Assembly (NCBI GenBank): GCA_002099365.1
Contig: MSED01000002.1
Coordinates: forward strand, 1,364,001 to 1,428,000
Direction: 5' to 3'
DNA length: 64,000 bases
Source of the DNA: Phialophora verrucosa
Taxonomy: Eukaryota > Ascomycota > Eurotiomycetes > Chaetothyriales > Herpotrichiellaceae
Every line of letters starts with the position of its first letter. Position 1 is the stretch's first letter. A model generated the notes under the pieces. It was not told where the DNA came from, did no database searches, and worked only from the letters and a program-made list of their open reading frames with translations. The position numbers and the translations under genes are program-made. Below, piece by piece: positions 11,826 through 23,512 of the stretch.

Positions 11826-13370
11826 TCATTCCCCAAGCAACTCTTTACTGATAACCGCTTGCATCTCGCTGGGTGTCCAAAAGTCGGTGTCGAGGGACAC
11901 AGTGGACTCGACGAACGCAAGGAGGCTCAACCTCACCATTTCCCTCGTAGCGTCCGACAGACGCACTTCGACGCTCAACAAGCGCGACAGGAGAGCCATT
12001 TGCTCGGAATCCGCCCAGCCTTTCATGTCCGGTGCCATGCCGATTGCGTACAGAAGGTAGGTCGGCCCGCTGTCCAGCTCGACGTCGCAGCGGTCGAACT
12101 TGCGTCGCAGCGCCCAGTACTGGTAGGTCAATTCTTCGACGGAAGCGCCCTGGAGGTCGAAGAGCACGATGTGGAGGAGCAGGATCGGCATGATCGGCCG
12201 GACGACGGTCGGTGTGTTGGCGCACAGAGTCCGATAGGCGGATGTGTCGGGCAGGAACAGGCTGAGGGGATGGAGGTCGGTCGCCGGCGGCGGGTGGCGG
12301 CGTCGGTACATGGCCGCGGTGTGGAAGTTTTGGTACGCGCCGATGAATTCGAGGGTGCAGAAGTGATTCCATTGAGGTTGAGTCAGGCCTGCCTCTGCGG
12401 TTGGTAGCAGCATCGGTCTTTCCGATTCGTCGTCGTTCAATAGGGACGTTTTCAGATGGATGGAGAACTGGGTCTTCATGGCGGAGATCTGTCCGTTCGA
12501 CAACATATCTTCCCTGTCGACAGGTCAGCGTGTCGGTGACAATTGTGGCTGTCCAAATGTCCAATGGGACAAATTCTGCCGACAAGTGTCTGTCTTGCAA
12601 ACTCACCATGTCATTTCCCACACCAGAGCAGGCGAGTAATGCGCGACATCCCAACCGTGGCGGCGGTCTAGCGCGGCTCGTAGACCACGGCAATGCAGAT
12701 TGAAAGAGTTCCGCGCTTGGTCTTTCGTCACGTCGGAGCTTCTTCTGATCACCGATTCTGTGGCGCAGATGCAAGCCATGGCCTGGAGGAGCCCGTCGCT
12801 GGGGCTGGCCGCTTCGGCCTCGAGCCTCATGCGGTAGTTTTGCAGCGTTTTCAGATAGCAATTTTCGGCAAAGATCCTCTCTGATTGCGTCGGCGCCTCG
12901 ATCAGCGCGCGGCTCATCGCCGCAAAGTGTACAGCGACGGCCAGCATGAGGGGGTTTCCTTGCATCACGGGCCAATGCATATCGCGTGGCGGGAACCATG
13001 TCTGCCGACGACGTTTTCCAAGGTGAGGTATGCAGCCCCCCACGACTGTGATCTGAGGTCAGCTTCTGCCATATCAAGCACCGACTATCAACACCGTCGT
13101 ACAATGAGAAACCATTATGCCTTCCGTTCGGTCCAGGTCAGCAGCCAACGTCTTGAAGGGATCAAAATGGCCTTGGAGAAGATTCTGCGAGTCTGCTAAT
13201 GGGACCATTTGGTGCTCTGTCGAGATTACAATGGCAGTCTCTTCAGGTTTGCCATTCTTTGTGCGCTTCTGACGCTGCTGGCCTCCCTTTCGATTGCGCA
13301 GGACGAACGAGCGCACTTTCCCCGAATAGTGAGACCCCTGTCCGGGCAAAAAGACATAGTGGGTGCTCAT
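11826..13370 (-). CDS. Fungal-specific transcription-factor-domain protein without zinc cluster (Fungal_trans_2 type)
   Basis: Three exons, 13370-13103, 13045-12607 and 12513-11826, give 464 residues with frame kept. The N-terminus (MSTHYVFL, RSFVLRNRKGGQQRQKR, HFDPFKTLAADL) follows the plan of the large fungal family with PF11951-like cores: an FV motif, a short basic stretch and a DPF motif instead of a Zn2Cys6 cluster. The rest is helical: LMLAVAVHFAAMSRALIEAP, then LLQAMACICATE, and YRTLCANTPTVVRPIMPILL in the last exon. These proteins are annotated as transcription-factor-like, but DNA binding is unproven for most. A 163-codon plus-strand open frame (13209-13700) overlaps the first exon antisense; I treat it as a shadow. 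Two similar genes lie at 53184 and 57380. Confidence 0.7.
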
Positions 13371-14965
13371 GGCTTCCGCATTCCAGTCTCGCCAACGGAG
13401 CCTCTGAAGCGGCGGTCATTCAAAGATCCGGGTATGGAGCAAAAAATTGCCAGCTTACACAGCGATTTTCTCATGGATGACAAGCTGGTGTCCCTTTTGG
13501 CAGTCGGGCTCCTCGATATACCGGTGAAGCAAACCCCGCTTTTGCCGGTCGGGGGTTTCCACAGGTCACTTCCTAAATTGCTTGCAGCAACCCTGTCTCC
13601 GGGGGCTTTAGATACAGTCAGCGACCCAGGTCTCACCCCGGACCTCAGAAGCCCCAGAGCTGCAGTAAAGATTATGTCAGCCCGTAACCAAGAAAGGTGA
13701 ACGCAGGCCGAGTCATTGCTGGTCGACGTGGGAGCGTGCGACCCCTCGCGCTGTGCTTGATCGTGGAAATTCCTGTCGGAGCTCCTGTCTAACAAGTCCT
13801 GGCCGTAACGATGGTTCGTTTCTTCGTATTCTTCCTATGATTCGGATTGGATGGGCACAAGCTCTGTCGCGAGTGAAGCACAGCAAAGCGGTCAGTGGCC
13901 TTCAGAAGCTGCTTGACAGCGCTTGCATGATTAGCCCTGCCCGTTAGGCACTCCGTCGCAAGGCCCGTTTGTAAGCCTCCCTGATTCGACGGCCGGTTTC
14001 CCTCTCAGGGTATGGTGAAGAAGCAGGAGTCTGAGTGTGCCAATCGCGAGTGAGACGCGTCATCAACCATCGTCCGCCAGATATGTTGAATGCCATTCTT
14101 CCCATGTCCAGTCGAGAGCATTTTCGCTTGCGAGCCAGCTCGATCGACAGGCTGAACTGGCGCATGGCATGCGGCACCCGGATGGCATGTCAAGACTGAA
14201 GACCTGGCTGCTTTCATGACAAAGCGGAGTAGGAACGCAGTATCCAGTGGACTCGGGGGCAGCAACGCCAGCGTTGTTCTTGGAATCCTGTATCGCCGAC
14301 AGAGAGTTAAGATCTGGGCTGCATCATGTGCCTCGCGTAGGGCTAATTCTCGACAATGTTCCCGAGGTGCCTGGAGAAGTCGAGATAATATGAAATTTGT
14401 TCTGGACCTTCGTTAGTGATTAGTATGGTTGGCCGTGAAGCCTAGGCCTGATAGGCAGCCTGTGTCAATCCGTACCATGCAAGGTCGATCTGGCTGCTGA
14501 GGTAGGTGCATGGTCGTTGAGAGAAGGAGGACGCACCGGATCAAGCAACGCACCTCAGTACGTGCCTTCCCCTTGATCACTGATCACGGATGCCGGCTGC
14601 TCAGATGCGTGGAGAGCTTCTCTGGTAACCTGGGATCTGGGACGATCTAATATAACATCCACTGCTCATAGCGTTAGAAACCAAGGCAGCACTGGCCCTG
14701 CTTGGCTCATGGCAAGCCACCTGACCCATGCCCAGTTTCCTATCCCGGGCAATCCTTTTGATCCGACCATTCTACATCGAGGCAATCCTGCTTCGAGTTT
14801 ACATCGACGACAATATGCCACGGCTGCCAATGCTAGACCTCCAGCACCCTGATCGGGCCTTGAGGCCATTGTTTCTGGGGAATACAAAAACAACGATGGA
14901 GTCGCGAGGGTTGTTTGAGAAAGGGATTGTCCGTCAGGGGAATATCTCTTTTCGTAGCCACCACA
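13371..14965. other. Intergenic between divergent regulator genes
   Basis: 1.6 kb between the minus-strand regulator and the plus-strand bZIP gene. Open frames of 60-140 codons are present on both strands but lack motifs; none is supportable. Confidence 0.4.
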
Positions 14966-15765
14966 ATGTCGTCCCCATCATCGCACAGACAGCTGCATCT
15001 GATGCGTTCAGCGACTGGAACCCATAAGCAGCTGCACTATGATAGCAGAGACTATCAGCAAGATGTCACGAACCCTCCGACATTAGCGGGACACGCATCA
15101 AGCTATGATGCATCGTCGTCGATACCAAGCACACCGAGCTCAACCTGGACTAGCAGTCCTTCTCTGGTCGACATGCAATATGCGAGCATTGACCACGCAT
15201 ACTTGGAGAAACAACTTCGCTGGGAAGGCGACCCGGTACAGGAATTCTTGGTACGAAAAACCATTGTAAACTGCAAGATGCATTAGCTTACCGTAGAGCT
15301 CAGGACATGACGCCCTCCCTTTCTCACAGCAATCAAGTTACGATGCCTGGCCCGTACGACTCGACAGGATGGAGCCCCGTCCACGGCCCGACCACTCCGT
15401 ATAGCCAGCCAGACCAGAGCGGGCTGGTAGATTTTGAAATGCTTCTTGTGAGTGGCCCAAAGTCACGAACCCCGGAAGCCATCGAGAAGCGGAAACGCCA
15501 AAATCGAAAAGCGTGAGTGTCATCCACTTCCAGCAGTATTCGGATGCTCCTGCCCCGGCTCGGCCAAAGCAAATTAACCTTGGCATCTAGACAACAAGCC
15601 TGCCGTGCCCGTCGCGAAGCACAAGTCAAAACACTTGCCGACAATCTCGACAACCTGCTCCACCGCTGTACTCAAGACAGGCTGGAACAGGAACGCTTAC
15701 GTCAAAGTCTCGCGAAACTCAAGCATGAAAACGAGATACTGAGACGGCTGTCGAGGCCTGGATAG
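14966..15765 (+). CDS. Small bZIP transcription factor
   Basis: Predicted nuclear DNA-binding factor of 222 residues from exons 14966-15250, 15304-15512 and 15591-15765. The first 150 residues are rich in Ser, Thr, Pro and Tyr. The bZIP region is at the C-terminus: basic segment KRKRQNRKAQQACRARRE followed by a heptad zipper (VKTLADNL to NEILRRL). The NRKAQQACRARR core resembles the AP-1/Pap1-like NxxAQxxxR signature of fungal stress regulators, with Cys where Phe is usual. The last intron interrupts the basic region between K-A and Q-Q. The ATG at 14966 is the first in frame after the upstream codons. Unlike typical Yap1 proteins it is short and lacks a C-terminal Cys-rich domain. Target genes are unknown. 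Confidence 0.8.
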
Positions 15766-17579
15766 GCTGAATCACTCCGGACCTCGGGACTGCTGTGTGG
15801 TCGTGTAATTGTGCGAATCATGTAATCTATGTCGACTGGCCCGAAGCTCGTGAGGTATGGTAAAAAGAGAAAGACGAAGGAGGCTGGATTTTTGGAGGGA
15901 GTTGAATACCACGGTAATCTATCGTTCGCTCCTGGGAGCTCTGGTATGCAAGCTTATGTAGAAACAAGCATGTCGTCAGTGGGACCGAACATTGTTGTCG
16001 ATATTAAGCCCCCACGGCCACCTCCTGACAGGTCGTCTCAGCACGGCCAAGAAAGAACACTGCGGCTTGAAAGTGAGGCATAGCGGTACGTCCCTCTCGA
16101 GATCCAGGATTCAGAGTACAGCCTCTCGAGAGCCAGAATTCGGGTCCCAAAAAAGCATCAGGGATGATCCACGATCGTTTAGACGTCAAGACGCTCGGTA
16201 TCCGTCCAATGTGCGCGAAGTTAGCATTTTGGCAGCCAGCCACCCTAGCAGATTCACCTGGCGCCGACCAATGACAACAAGGGCAACGGACGCCAGACAG
16301 CATGCGCGACATACTTAGCAACGTCCTGAAGGTGGGCCGCCCTTCGTCGCACGAATACAAGTGCAATGCAGTGCATCTGCGGCATGGTTAGTGCGCCTGC
16401 AGCGTGGCGTCCATGTCAGATCGTAGATCTAACCAACGGCAGCACGGCGTCGGTAGGCTGATCCGATCACGCTATCGCTAATAGTAAGCGGGTGCGGTGG
16501 ACACCAAGCCCATACGGTTATCCGATTCGGTCGCAAGGAGCGAAGTTGCAGACGATGGCGTGTTATGTTTGGCGGAGACGGGTCTCCCAGTGCCGGGGTC
16601 GGGGTCGGCTGTCGTCAAACGCCAACTCTTTTCGTGTTGCTGTGGTTTGGCAACTCAAGCCTTCACACCCCCCTCGCTAGAGTCGTGGTAGTTGAATTGT
16701 GGAGACTGTTTACCAGTGTGCGAAGCTGCCTACCGGTCGTCCGTGGCGTACTGTACCCCGTCCTCGCAAGACTCGCGCCATTAAGACGGATGTGTACGAG
16801 TACTGTGTAGCCATGGCGTCAAGTTCATTTCGACCATCAACCCTGGACGTTGAAGCCGCCACGAGTCAGTTCCGTCCGACTTGCACGAGCTGTTCGATTT
16901 GAGGTAGCGGATTCAAATGCCAAAAGCCAGTCCTATGTCCCATTACTCACTCACCCGCCTTGTCGCCTTGTCACTTTATGCGAAACGAGTCAGCTTATCG
17001 ACATCGATATCAACATCAGTACCTAAGCATTGGATAACCCTTTGTGGCCTACGGTACTGTGGTGCGCTGAACAGCCCAACAGAGTTACAGCATCACTGCC
17101 ATGTTTGTCGTAATGTATGGATGTTTGTGACATCAACCGTGCTCGTCATAATGAGATAGAATAGATAGATGGTTAAGAAAGGACTGTGATTCTTAAAATG
17201 ACTAGAAACTTACAAGGCAGGATTCCCGATTTTTAACCTCGTCGACTAGCCGAATCGAGCTTGGCCCCTCCGTACAGTGAATGTGATTGGTGGCTTGTCC
17301 AGAGTTGAATAGTGATCCTGGTAATTACTGTATCAGGACTTTTCCGCTGTGTAGTTACCTGACCCGCGGTGCTAAGCCTCGCCCTGGTTCTTTAGTTTAG
17401 AGAACTACATGCCTTCTCTACCGCATCAGCATCTAGAGAACAGATAAGTACGCATACGACTGACTTCATCTTCTAGTCTCATTTCGTTCACGCAGCCAGG
17501 TGAGGGTAGAATCCAGATTCGACCCTCCACGCAAAGCTAGATACATACATATACATACCTAGGTAAATACATACATACC
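15766..17579. other. Gene-free interval
   Basis: 1.8 kb with only short, motif-less open frames on both strands. A tacatac-type microsatellite closes it at 17541-17578, just 3' of the fucosidase gene. Confidence 0.4.
17541..17578. repeat. TACA/TACATA microsatellite
   Basis: Repeated atacatac units run into the 3' end of the fucosidase gene. Simple-sequence repeat, no function inferred. Confidence 0.8.
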
Positions 17580-19925
17580 CTAGTTCGGCCACGATCCCGT
17601 AAGGGTTTTGCTCTCCCCGGCGTCCAGCTGAACACTCACTTGGCCTGCTCCACTATTCAACCTCTTCGCATCGATCCGCGTGACGAACTGTACTTTGCGT
17701 TTCCCAGCGAAGCGGACCGAGGTCAACTTTCCGTCCCTCCACTCGATGTCCACGACGATGCCGCCTCGGGCGCACAGTCCAGTGGCATGCCCAACGACCT
17801 CCCACTCACGCGGCAAGCAAGGCAGGAGGTCCACGAAGCCTTCCTCGTGGCTCTGGATCAACATCTCGGCCATCCCTGCCGCGATGCCGAAATTGCCGTC
17901 GATCTGGAACGGCGGGTGGTCGCCAAAGAGATTGTTGAGCGTGGAGCGTTGCAGGAACTTCTGGATGATCGCCTGTGCGGGCTGTGGTTCTCTCAGTCGC
18001 GCATACAGCGCCAAAATCCACGCAGCGCTCCAGCCGGTGTGGCCGCCGCCGCCGGCGAGACGTCGTTGCAAGGTGACTTTGACGGCGGCCTTGTGTTCGT
18101 CCGACAGGAGACTGCGGCCAGGAAAGAGGCCGAAAGCGTGGGAGATGTGTCGATGGCCCGGTTCGGCTTCTTCCACTTCGTCCATCCACTCGAGAAGTTC
18201 CCCGTGCTTTCCGATCTTGGGCTGGGGCAGCTTGGCCAGGACGTTGAGGTATCGTTCGGCGGGCTGGCCGAGGATTTTGCTCGCTTCAGCGCACCCCGTG
18301 AAAAGTTCATACAGGATCTGAGCGTCCCATGTCGCGCCCACGCAGACGGCTCCGATGTCTCGGGTGCCGGGTATTATGTAGGAGTTTTCCGCCGAAACGG
18401 TCGGTGACACCACAAGGACGCCATTCCTCTCAGTCAGGAAATCTTCAAAGAACAAGGCCGCCTCTTGGAGGAGGGGATATGCCCACTGCAAAAATTCCCG
18501 GTCGTGCGTGAACAGGTAGTGTTCCCAGAGGTGGGTGCAGAACCAGGCACCTCCGAGCACCCAGTAGGTGGCGGGGACGTAGCGGTCCTGGGGCGCGCAG
18601 TCACCCCATATATCGGTGTTGTGATGCGCGACGAAGCCCCTACACCCATACATGTCCTGCGCCACTTGCTTGCCGCGCTCGGCCATGCGCTTGATGTGGT
18701 CGAAGAGCACTAGATGACATTCAGAGAGGTTGGCGGCCTCGGCCAACCAGTAGTTCATCTGGATATTGATGTTGATGGTGTATTTGGACCCCCAGATCGG
18801 CTGGTGGCTTGCATTCCAGATTCCCTGAAGATTGGCAGGCAACCCTGACAGCGACGAAGCGATGAGTAGATACCGGCCAAAGGAGAACAACAACGCCGCC
18901 AGGTCATGGTCAACTTCACCAGCCTGGACGCGAGCAAGGCGCTTATCCGTGGGCATTTTTCTCAACGCAGCGTCCTCCGCTCCCAGGCTGAGAGACACCC
19001 TTGAGTAGAGCGACCCATACCGCTGCACGTGCCTCTCCCGCAGTTCTGCCCACGGATACTTCGCCGCTGCTTCGAGTCGATCAATAACAGCTTGGCCAGC
19101 ATCTTTGTTCCTGAACGTAGTTTCCCCAGCAATGAGAACAATGGCCGAGTCGCCCGCGACGTCGAGCTCCTCGCCGAGAAGACATCCCCCCTTTCCGCCC
19201 TCAACCACCACTTTGACACCCATGGCGGCCCACACAGCCGTGGGACCACCCATGTTAGCCTTCAACAGCAGCCCGTCCGAGATGTTCTCCAGGCTATCAT
19301 ACAAACAATTCCGCTCCAGCATCGGATTTTCATTGCTCCCGCGGTTGATTCTCACGCGGAAGCGAACGGAATTCGGCGTGCCAGAAGAGATACGCACTGC
19401 AACGACCTCATCGGCCGTGCTGGCAAAATACTCCCGACGATACTCAACGCCCTCGAACTTGTACTCCACATTTGCCATTGCGGTTGTCAGGTCCAATCTC
19501 CGGGTATATTGTTCGGCAGCCGGCCTGACCGCGCGCTTTGTCAGATCCGGAATGCCGCTGAAATCCTTCTTGTCGTCGCTGGGCGTGCCGTGGCCAAATG
19601 TCAGAAATACGTCCCCTAGCGGCGAGTAGTGGCGTAGACTCGACGGCAGGGCCGTAAACGTCCGCTTGAGCAACTCCTGCGCCTCTTGAACGTGGTTGAG
19701 ATCGAGCAGTCTGCGCACCTCAGGGAGACTGGGCTTTGCGAGCGGATTGACTCGATTCTGCGGCCCGCCATACCAGACGGAATCTTCGTTGATCCACAGT
19801 CTGTCGACGTCGAGGCCGCCCTTGATCATCGCGCCCAGACGACCTGTGCCGATGGGGAGCGCTTCTGTCCATACCTTTGCGGGCTGCTCATACCAGAGGA
19901 GGCGACCGTGTTGGGGGAGAGGCAT
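17580..19925 (-). CDS. GH95 alpha-L-fucosidase, predicted intracellular
   Basis: Inverting 1,2-alpha-L-fucosidase of family GH95, which removes terminal fucose from xyloglucan or other fucosylated glycans. One exon, 781 residues, full length. The N-terminal start is WYEQPAKVWTEALPIGTGRL, then WINEDSVWYGGP. Family catalytic elements are present: the NxN pair in INIQMNYWLAEA (about residue 390), the general-acid Glu in VSPTVSAENS (about 511), HRHISHAFGLFPG, and the Asp of QIDGNFGIAAGMAEM (about 676). The protein starts directly at the catalytic fold with no hydrophobic signal peptide, so it is probably cytosolic. It lies 1.4 kb from a same-strand sugar transporter and close to a sugar dehydrogenase and XlnR-like regulator, consistent with a sugar-use cluster. 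Confidence 0.93.
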   Translation of the reverse strand: MPLPQHGRLLWYEQPAKVWTEALPIGTGRLGAMIKGGLDVDRLWINEDSVWYGGPQNRVNPLAKPSLPEVRRLLDLNHVQEAQELLKRTFTALPSSLRHYSPLGDVFLTFGHGTPSDDKKDFSGIPDLTKRAVRPAAEQYTRRLDLTTAMANVEYKFEGVEYRREYFASTADEVVAVRISSGTPNSVRFRVRINRGSNENPMLERNCLYDSLENISDGLLLKANMGGPTAVWAAMGVKVVVEGGKGGCLLGEELDVAGDSAIVLIAGETTFRNKDAGQAVIDRLEAAAKYPWAELRERHVQRYGSLYSRVSLSLGAEDAALRKMPTDKRLARVQAGEVDHDLAALLFSFGRYLLIASSLSGLPANLQGIWNASHQPIWGSKYTININIQMNYWLAEAANLSECHLVLFDHIKRMAERGKQVAQDMYGCRGFVAHHNTDIWGDCAPQDRYVPATYWVLGGAWFCTHLWEHYLFTHDREFLQWAYPLLQEAALFFEDFLTERNGVLVVSPTVSAENSYIIPGTRDIGAVCVGATWDAQILYELFTGCAEASKILGQPAERYLNVLAKLPQPKIGKHGELLEWMDEVEEAEPGHRHISHAFGLFPGRSLLSDEHKAAVKVTLQRRLAGGGGHTGWSAAWILALYARLREPQPAQAIIQKFLQRSTLNNLFGDHPPFQIDGNFGIAAGMAEMLIQSHEEGFVDLLPCLPREWEVVGHATGLCARGGIVVDIEWRDGKLTSVRFAGKRKVQFVTRIDAKRLNSGAGQVSVQLDAGESKTLTGSWPN

Positions 19926-21344
19926 CGCGGCGATGCCGGTAAGTCCTTTCGATGCTACTAGGATGTGGGTGCACTATCTTGGTCGCTGGAGCTCGCTGGG
20001 TAGAGAGACGGACTGGCGACTCAGTTTAAGGCGAGCTCGCTCTTACAATGCGGAGATATGAAGGAATGCCCCTGCTTTGATTCTTCATTCTTCTCTTCCT
20101 TCCTCCTTCAAGCACCCATACGGAGTACGGACCGGAGGCCGTGTGCGTGTGAATGCGCGGGTCGAGCGGAGGAGGTCTGCATGCATGACGGGCGACTGGC
20201 GGAGTCGATGATTTACTTTGTAGAGCTCCGTACGCGTCTTGGTCCTGCCTCGTGCGATGTGTTTTCGGAGAGTTCTCAGTGCGTACTCGTGCGTTCATCT
20301 ACTCGCACAGGTTAGCAGAGGCAGCGGCAGCGATCACTGGTCCGTCGGTTGATTTTCTGATTCGTGGAAAATTACCCCAGCCGAAGCAGACGGTCCTGTA
20401 CTTCTTACTGCCCCTGTCACTAGCTCCGAGTTAGAGGTGGTACGAGTACACCGTAACGAGTTCTTTGCTTGCGGGGGAGCACATCTTCTCACCTGCCGAA
20501 TGTGCAGATCAAGCGATCCTCCTCTGTCTGCGAGGCGGGCTCGGGAATAACCCGAATGTACGAGTAAGAACAGAGGTCTCCAGGGTTGTTCTCCAGGCGG
20601 GGGAAACCCTGAATCAGCCGATGCATGTTACAGGAACAGCCGCACAGCCGAAATGCCGGATTCTAGAATGAAGCTCCGTACAAGCTTCCCCAAGACTCTT
20701 CACGCGTTCGCTTCCTGCTGTAGAACCCACGGCAACCGGCTCCTCCGTCTTTCAACCTCCATGTCTCACGGAGAGGCGGAGCAGCGCCTGCTAAGTAAAG
20801 TAAGCATGCACTACTGTGCACGTTCGATGAAAGCGCGCAACCGAGCTCGGCAGCATCCTCCAAAATACGCGGTATAGTGACAACACTTACGGATATGACA
20901 GTCAAAATTATCCGGAGCAGTGCCATTTCGGCAGAATTCGTTGCCTCTATTCATCTTTGCCACCATGGATGATCTGGCGCAAATGGCAGATGAACGGTTG
21001 AACGGCATGACGACCTCTCGAATCGTCCATGACAGCAGCACTCAACTCCTCGCCAAGGTGAAATTGGTATGAGGCCATGGGCGTACCATCTTCAGCCGTG
21101 GCGGTAGCTGATCTCCTGTCGCACGAGCACCGGCAGGGGTACCATTGGCCAGATGGATCAGTGAGGTATGTTATCTGTCTGTGATACACTAACTATAGTC
21201 CGCCATGGAAAGCTCTGGCACGAATAGCGCGGTATGAAATGCCTCAACTATTCACCTTCTTCGTTGTCGAAATGGACAAATTTCCCACCGCAATGTGCAT
21301 ACTTATGGACAAGGAGACTAATGCTGAAAAGTGGCCAAATCTGC
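19926..21344. other. Intergenic: fucosidase promoter and transporter 3' side
   Basis: 1.4 kb between two same-strand genes. No gene is firm. A 56-codon open stretch on the plus strand (about 21200-21367, reading KALARIARYEMPQLF...) follows a ctaactatag acceptor-like signal and overlaps the transporter stop antisense, but I could not build a complete spliced gene. An ATG in good context (caccATGG) occurs at 20963. Confidence 0.35.
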
Positions 21345-23012
21345 TTACTCGACTAGGTCGTTCTTGAGAGCATCCTCGTCGATTCGGTACCTCTTGAAAT
21401 CCCGTGTCTTGACGCGGTGTTCAAACATGTAGTCGATTTCCTCGACGGTCCTGTGCTTGGTGTCGGGCAGCCTGAAGAAGCACCAGAGGAAGCTAATGAT
21501 GGAGAGGGATCCCCAGACGAAATTGCTCTTCCCAGCCAGATTCGCCTCCCCAGGGTTGATCAGGTATGGATTGACCGTGCTGGTGACAATGCCGCAGCAA
21601 GCGTCCACGGCGATAGCAATGCCCACGGTCTTGGCTCGCAATTTCGCCGACGGCACCTCGGTCAGGATGGTGTAGGTCAACGGCCCGATGGTGAGCTGCA
21701 AGGCGACCGTGCAAATCATGGTGATGGCAACCTGGGCTCCTGAGACGGCCGGTCTGTTATGGTAGTTGGGCGCACACGCAAGAATGGCGACGAGCCATTC
21801 GAAGATGACAATGAGGCCCATCCCCACAACGAAGACGTTGCGACGGCCACAGTATCGGAGTAGGAAAGCCGAGAGAGCTGCACAGACGAGCCCGAGGGCA
21901 CTGTTGCCGATAGAGATGTCAAACGCCTGCTGGGTGCTGACGTTGAGCTGCTCAAAGAAGTAGGTCGTATTGGTCGCAAAGCCGGCGAAATCCTGACAGA
22001 AGAAAATCATGATGACAATCTCGGTGCGCCGCAGACTGGTGCCCTTAAAGCATTGCCAGATGCTAGAATCTTTCTCGACATGCTTCTCGTACAGGATTGT
22101 CTTCTGCATCATGGCGAGCGTCCGTTGGGTGTCGACCTTGGGAGACTCGCTGCTCAGTCGTCGAAGTGCCTTTTCAGCTTCTTCCAAGCGGCCCTTGCGG
22201 ACCAGCCGCCATGGCGACTCGGGTGTGAAGAACAAGAACGGCAATATAATGGTTGGCCAGATCCACTGAAGCGCAAAGGGGATTCGGTATCCCCAGTCAT
22301 TGGTCCAGGTGTCGAAACTGGCAGTCACGCCATTGAGGATCAGGTTCCCTATGGCGTACGCCAGGTTGATATAGCCAGCAAGGAAGGGTCTTAGGGTCGT
22401 GGGGAGCAGTTCTGACGAGTAAGTTGGAATGAGGACTTGGTAAAACCCCCAAATGACGCCCGACAAGTATTCCGACGCGGTCAGGACCTGGATGGAGGGG
22501 GCGAAAAATTGCATGAATGTGAAGCCCGATGTGCCCACCAACGAGAGGATCAGCGTCCATCGCCGACCGATATATTCCATCGGATATGCCACCGTGAACG
22601 CCCCAATCACCTGTCCAACCAGGCTCGCGTTGCCGAGGGCCGCTTGCCAGCTGGCGGGAATCTGTTTGCCACTGCCCGGGACGTCGTGGCCGAACTTGTT
22701 GCGAAACGCCGGCAAGGCGAAGAAACTGTTGATGATGACAATGTCGTACACGCGCATGATGATGGTGAGGGTGATGATGGTGGTGAACACAACACCTCGC
22801 CAATAGATCTTGAGCGCTTCGCTGACGCCCAGCTTGTGCTCTAGGTCGGTGGCTTCGGCTGCGACGTCGATCAGCGATTGATCGACTTTGCCGACCATGT
22901 GCGCATGCTTGTCCTCGACGGTTATGACCCGCTCGCCCTTTTCCTGCAGTGCGATGTTCTCGACGTTCTCGACGTCCTCGACATTCTGAAGGCTATGTTT
23001 GTTCTCTGCCAT
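21345..23012 (-). CDS. MFS sugar transporter, MAL/alpha-glucoside permease type
   Basis: Plasma-membrane sugar/H+ symporter of about 555 residues, one exon. I start at the ATG at 23012 (MAENKHSLQNVEDVENVENI) rather than 23042. The acidic cytoplasmic N-terminus leads into twelve predicted membrane helices. Family marks are MEYIGRRWTL after helix 2-3, FTPESPWRLVRKGRLEEAEK in the central loop, YCGRRNVFVVG, and TEVPSAKLRAKTVG near the C-terminal half. The ITLTIIMRVYDIVIINSF start and SGVIWGFYQV segment resemble Mal31/Mph2-type oligosaccharide permeases more than hexose transporters. It shares an 850-base divergent promoter with the aldo/keto reductase at 23865. With an apparently cytosolic fucosidase next door, import of a fucosylated oligosaccharide is a reasonable guess; the substrate cannot be read from sequence. 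Confidence 0.9.
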   Translation of the reverse strand: MAENKHSLQNVEDVENVENIALQEKGERVITVEDKHAHMVGKVDQSLIDVAAEATDLEHKLGVSEALKIYWRGVVFTTIITLTIIMRVYDIVIINSFFALPAFRNKFGHDVPGSGKQIPASWQAALGNASLVGQVIGAFTVAYPMEYIGRRWTLILSLVGTSGFTFMQFFAPSIQVLTASEYLSGVIWGFYQVLIPTYSSELLPTTLRPFLAGYINLAYAIGNLILNGVTASFDTWTNDWGYRIPFALQWIWPTIILPFLFFTPESPWRLVRKGRLEEAEKALRRLSSESPKVDTQRTLAMMQKTILYEKHVEKDSSIWQCFKGTSLRRTEIVIMIFFCQDFAGFATNTTYFFEQLNVSTQQAFDISIGNSALGLVCAALSAFLLRYCGRRNVFVVGMGLIVIFEWLVAILACAPNYHNRPAVSGAQVAITMICTVALQLTIGPLTYTILTEVPSAKLRAKTVGIAIAVDACCGIVTSTVNPYLINPGEANLAGKSNFVWGSLSIISFLWCFFRLPDTKHRTVEEIDYMFEHRVKTRDFKRYRIDEDALKNDLVE

Positions 23013-23424
23013 GGCTGCACGCTGGGTCTGAAACTGGAGCACACGCCCTGCGGAAACGAATGGTGTGTAGGAGGAACGGGCGTGAGGAGAGGGTGGCCCT
23101 TGTCTTTATCGGGTGTGAAAGACATTCTTATATGGCTCGTACGCTCCTCGCGAGGCTGTCCTGCGTCGGCTCTATTCTGCCTTTCAAAGCAGGTAAATCT
23201 TGATGCCACTTGCTCCATCGGAACATTGATGGCCGGCGGGGCCCCGCACTTCGCCTGGGGCACCCTACCCAGGACAAGGACTGATCCTGTGGCAGGCAAC
23301 GTTGCGGCCGATTTCCGGGGCGCATAGGCGAATCCCCACAAAGTTTGCAAGCGTGGATGGGATGCAGCGTGGTATGTTCTCATGGTCTGTACCGAGGACC
23401 CACGGTCCTCCTCCAACGGCTCTT

Positions 23425-23432
23425 CGGATAAT
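23425..23432 (+). promoter_or_regulatory. AraR-like site CGGATAAT
   Basis: Matches CGGDTAAW, the consensus I recall for the Aspergillus arabinanolytic regulator AraR. It lies in the divergent promoter. Such an 8-mer occurs by chance about once per 5-6 kb on both strands, so alone it is weak. Confidence 0.3.
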
Positions 23433-23512
23433 TTTCTCACCCTTTCGTGTTGATCGCTGTTGTGGTTCGCAAATCCAGACTCACCAGCACCGCCCGTTGG
23501 TCGAAAATCACC

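Noticed and set aside
13209..13700. 163-codon plus-strand frame with a hydrophobic start
   Set aside because: Antisense to the first exon of the regulator at 11826-13370, with no family resemblance; the hydrophobic run is likely chance.
17461..17520. tRNA-like string (gattcgaccctccacgc)
   Set aside because: No foldable cloverleaf with matching acceptor stem found.
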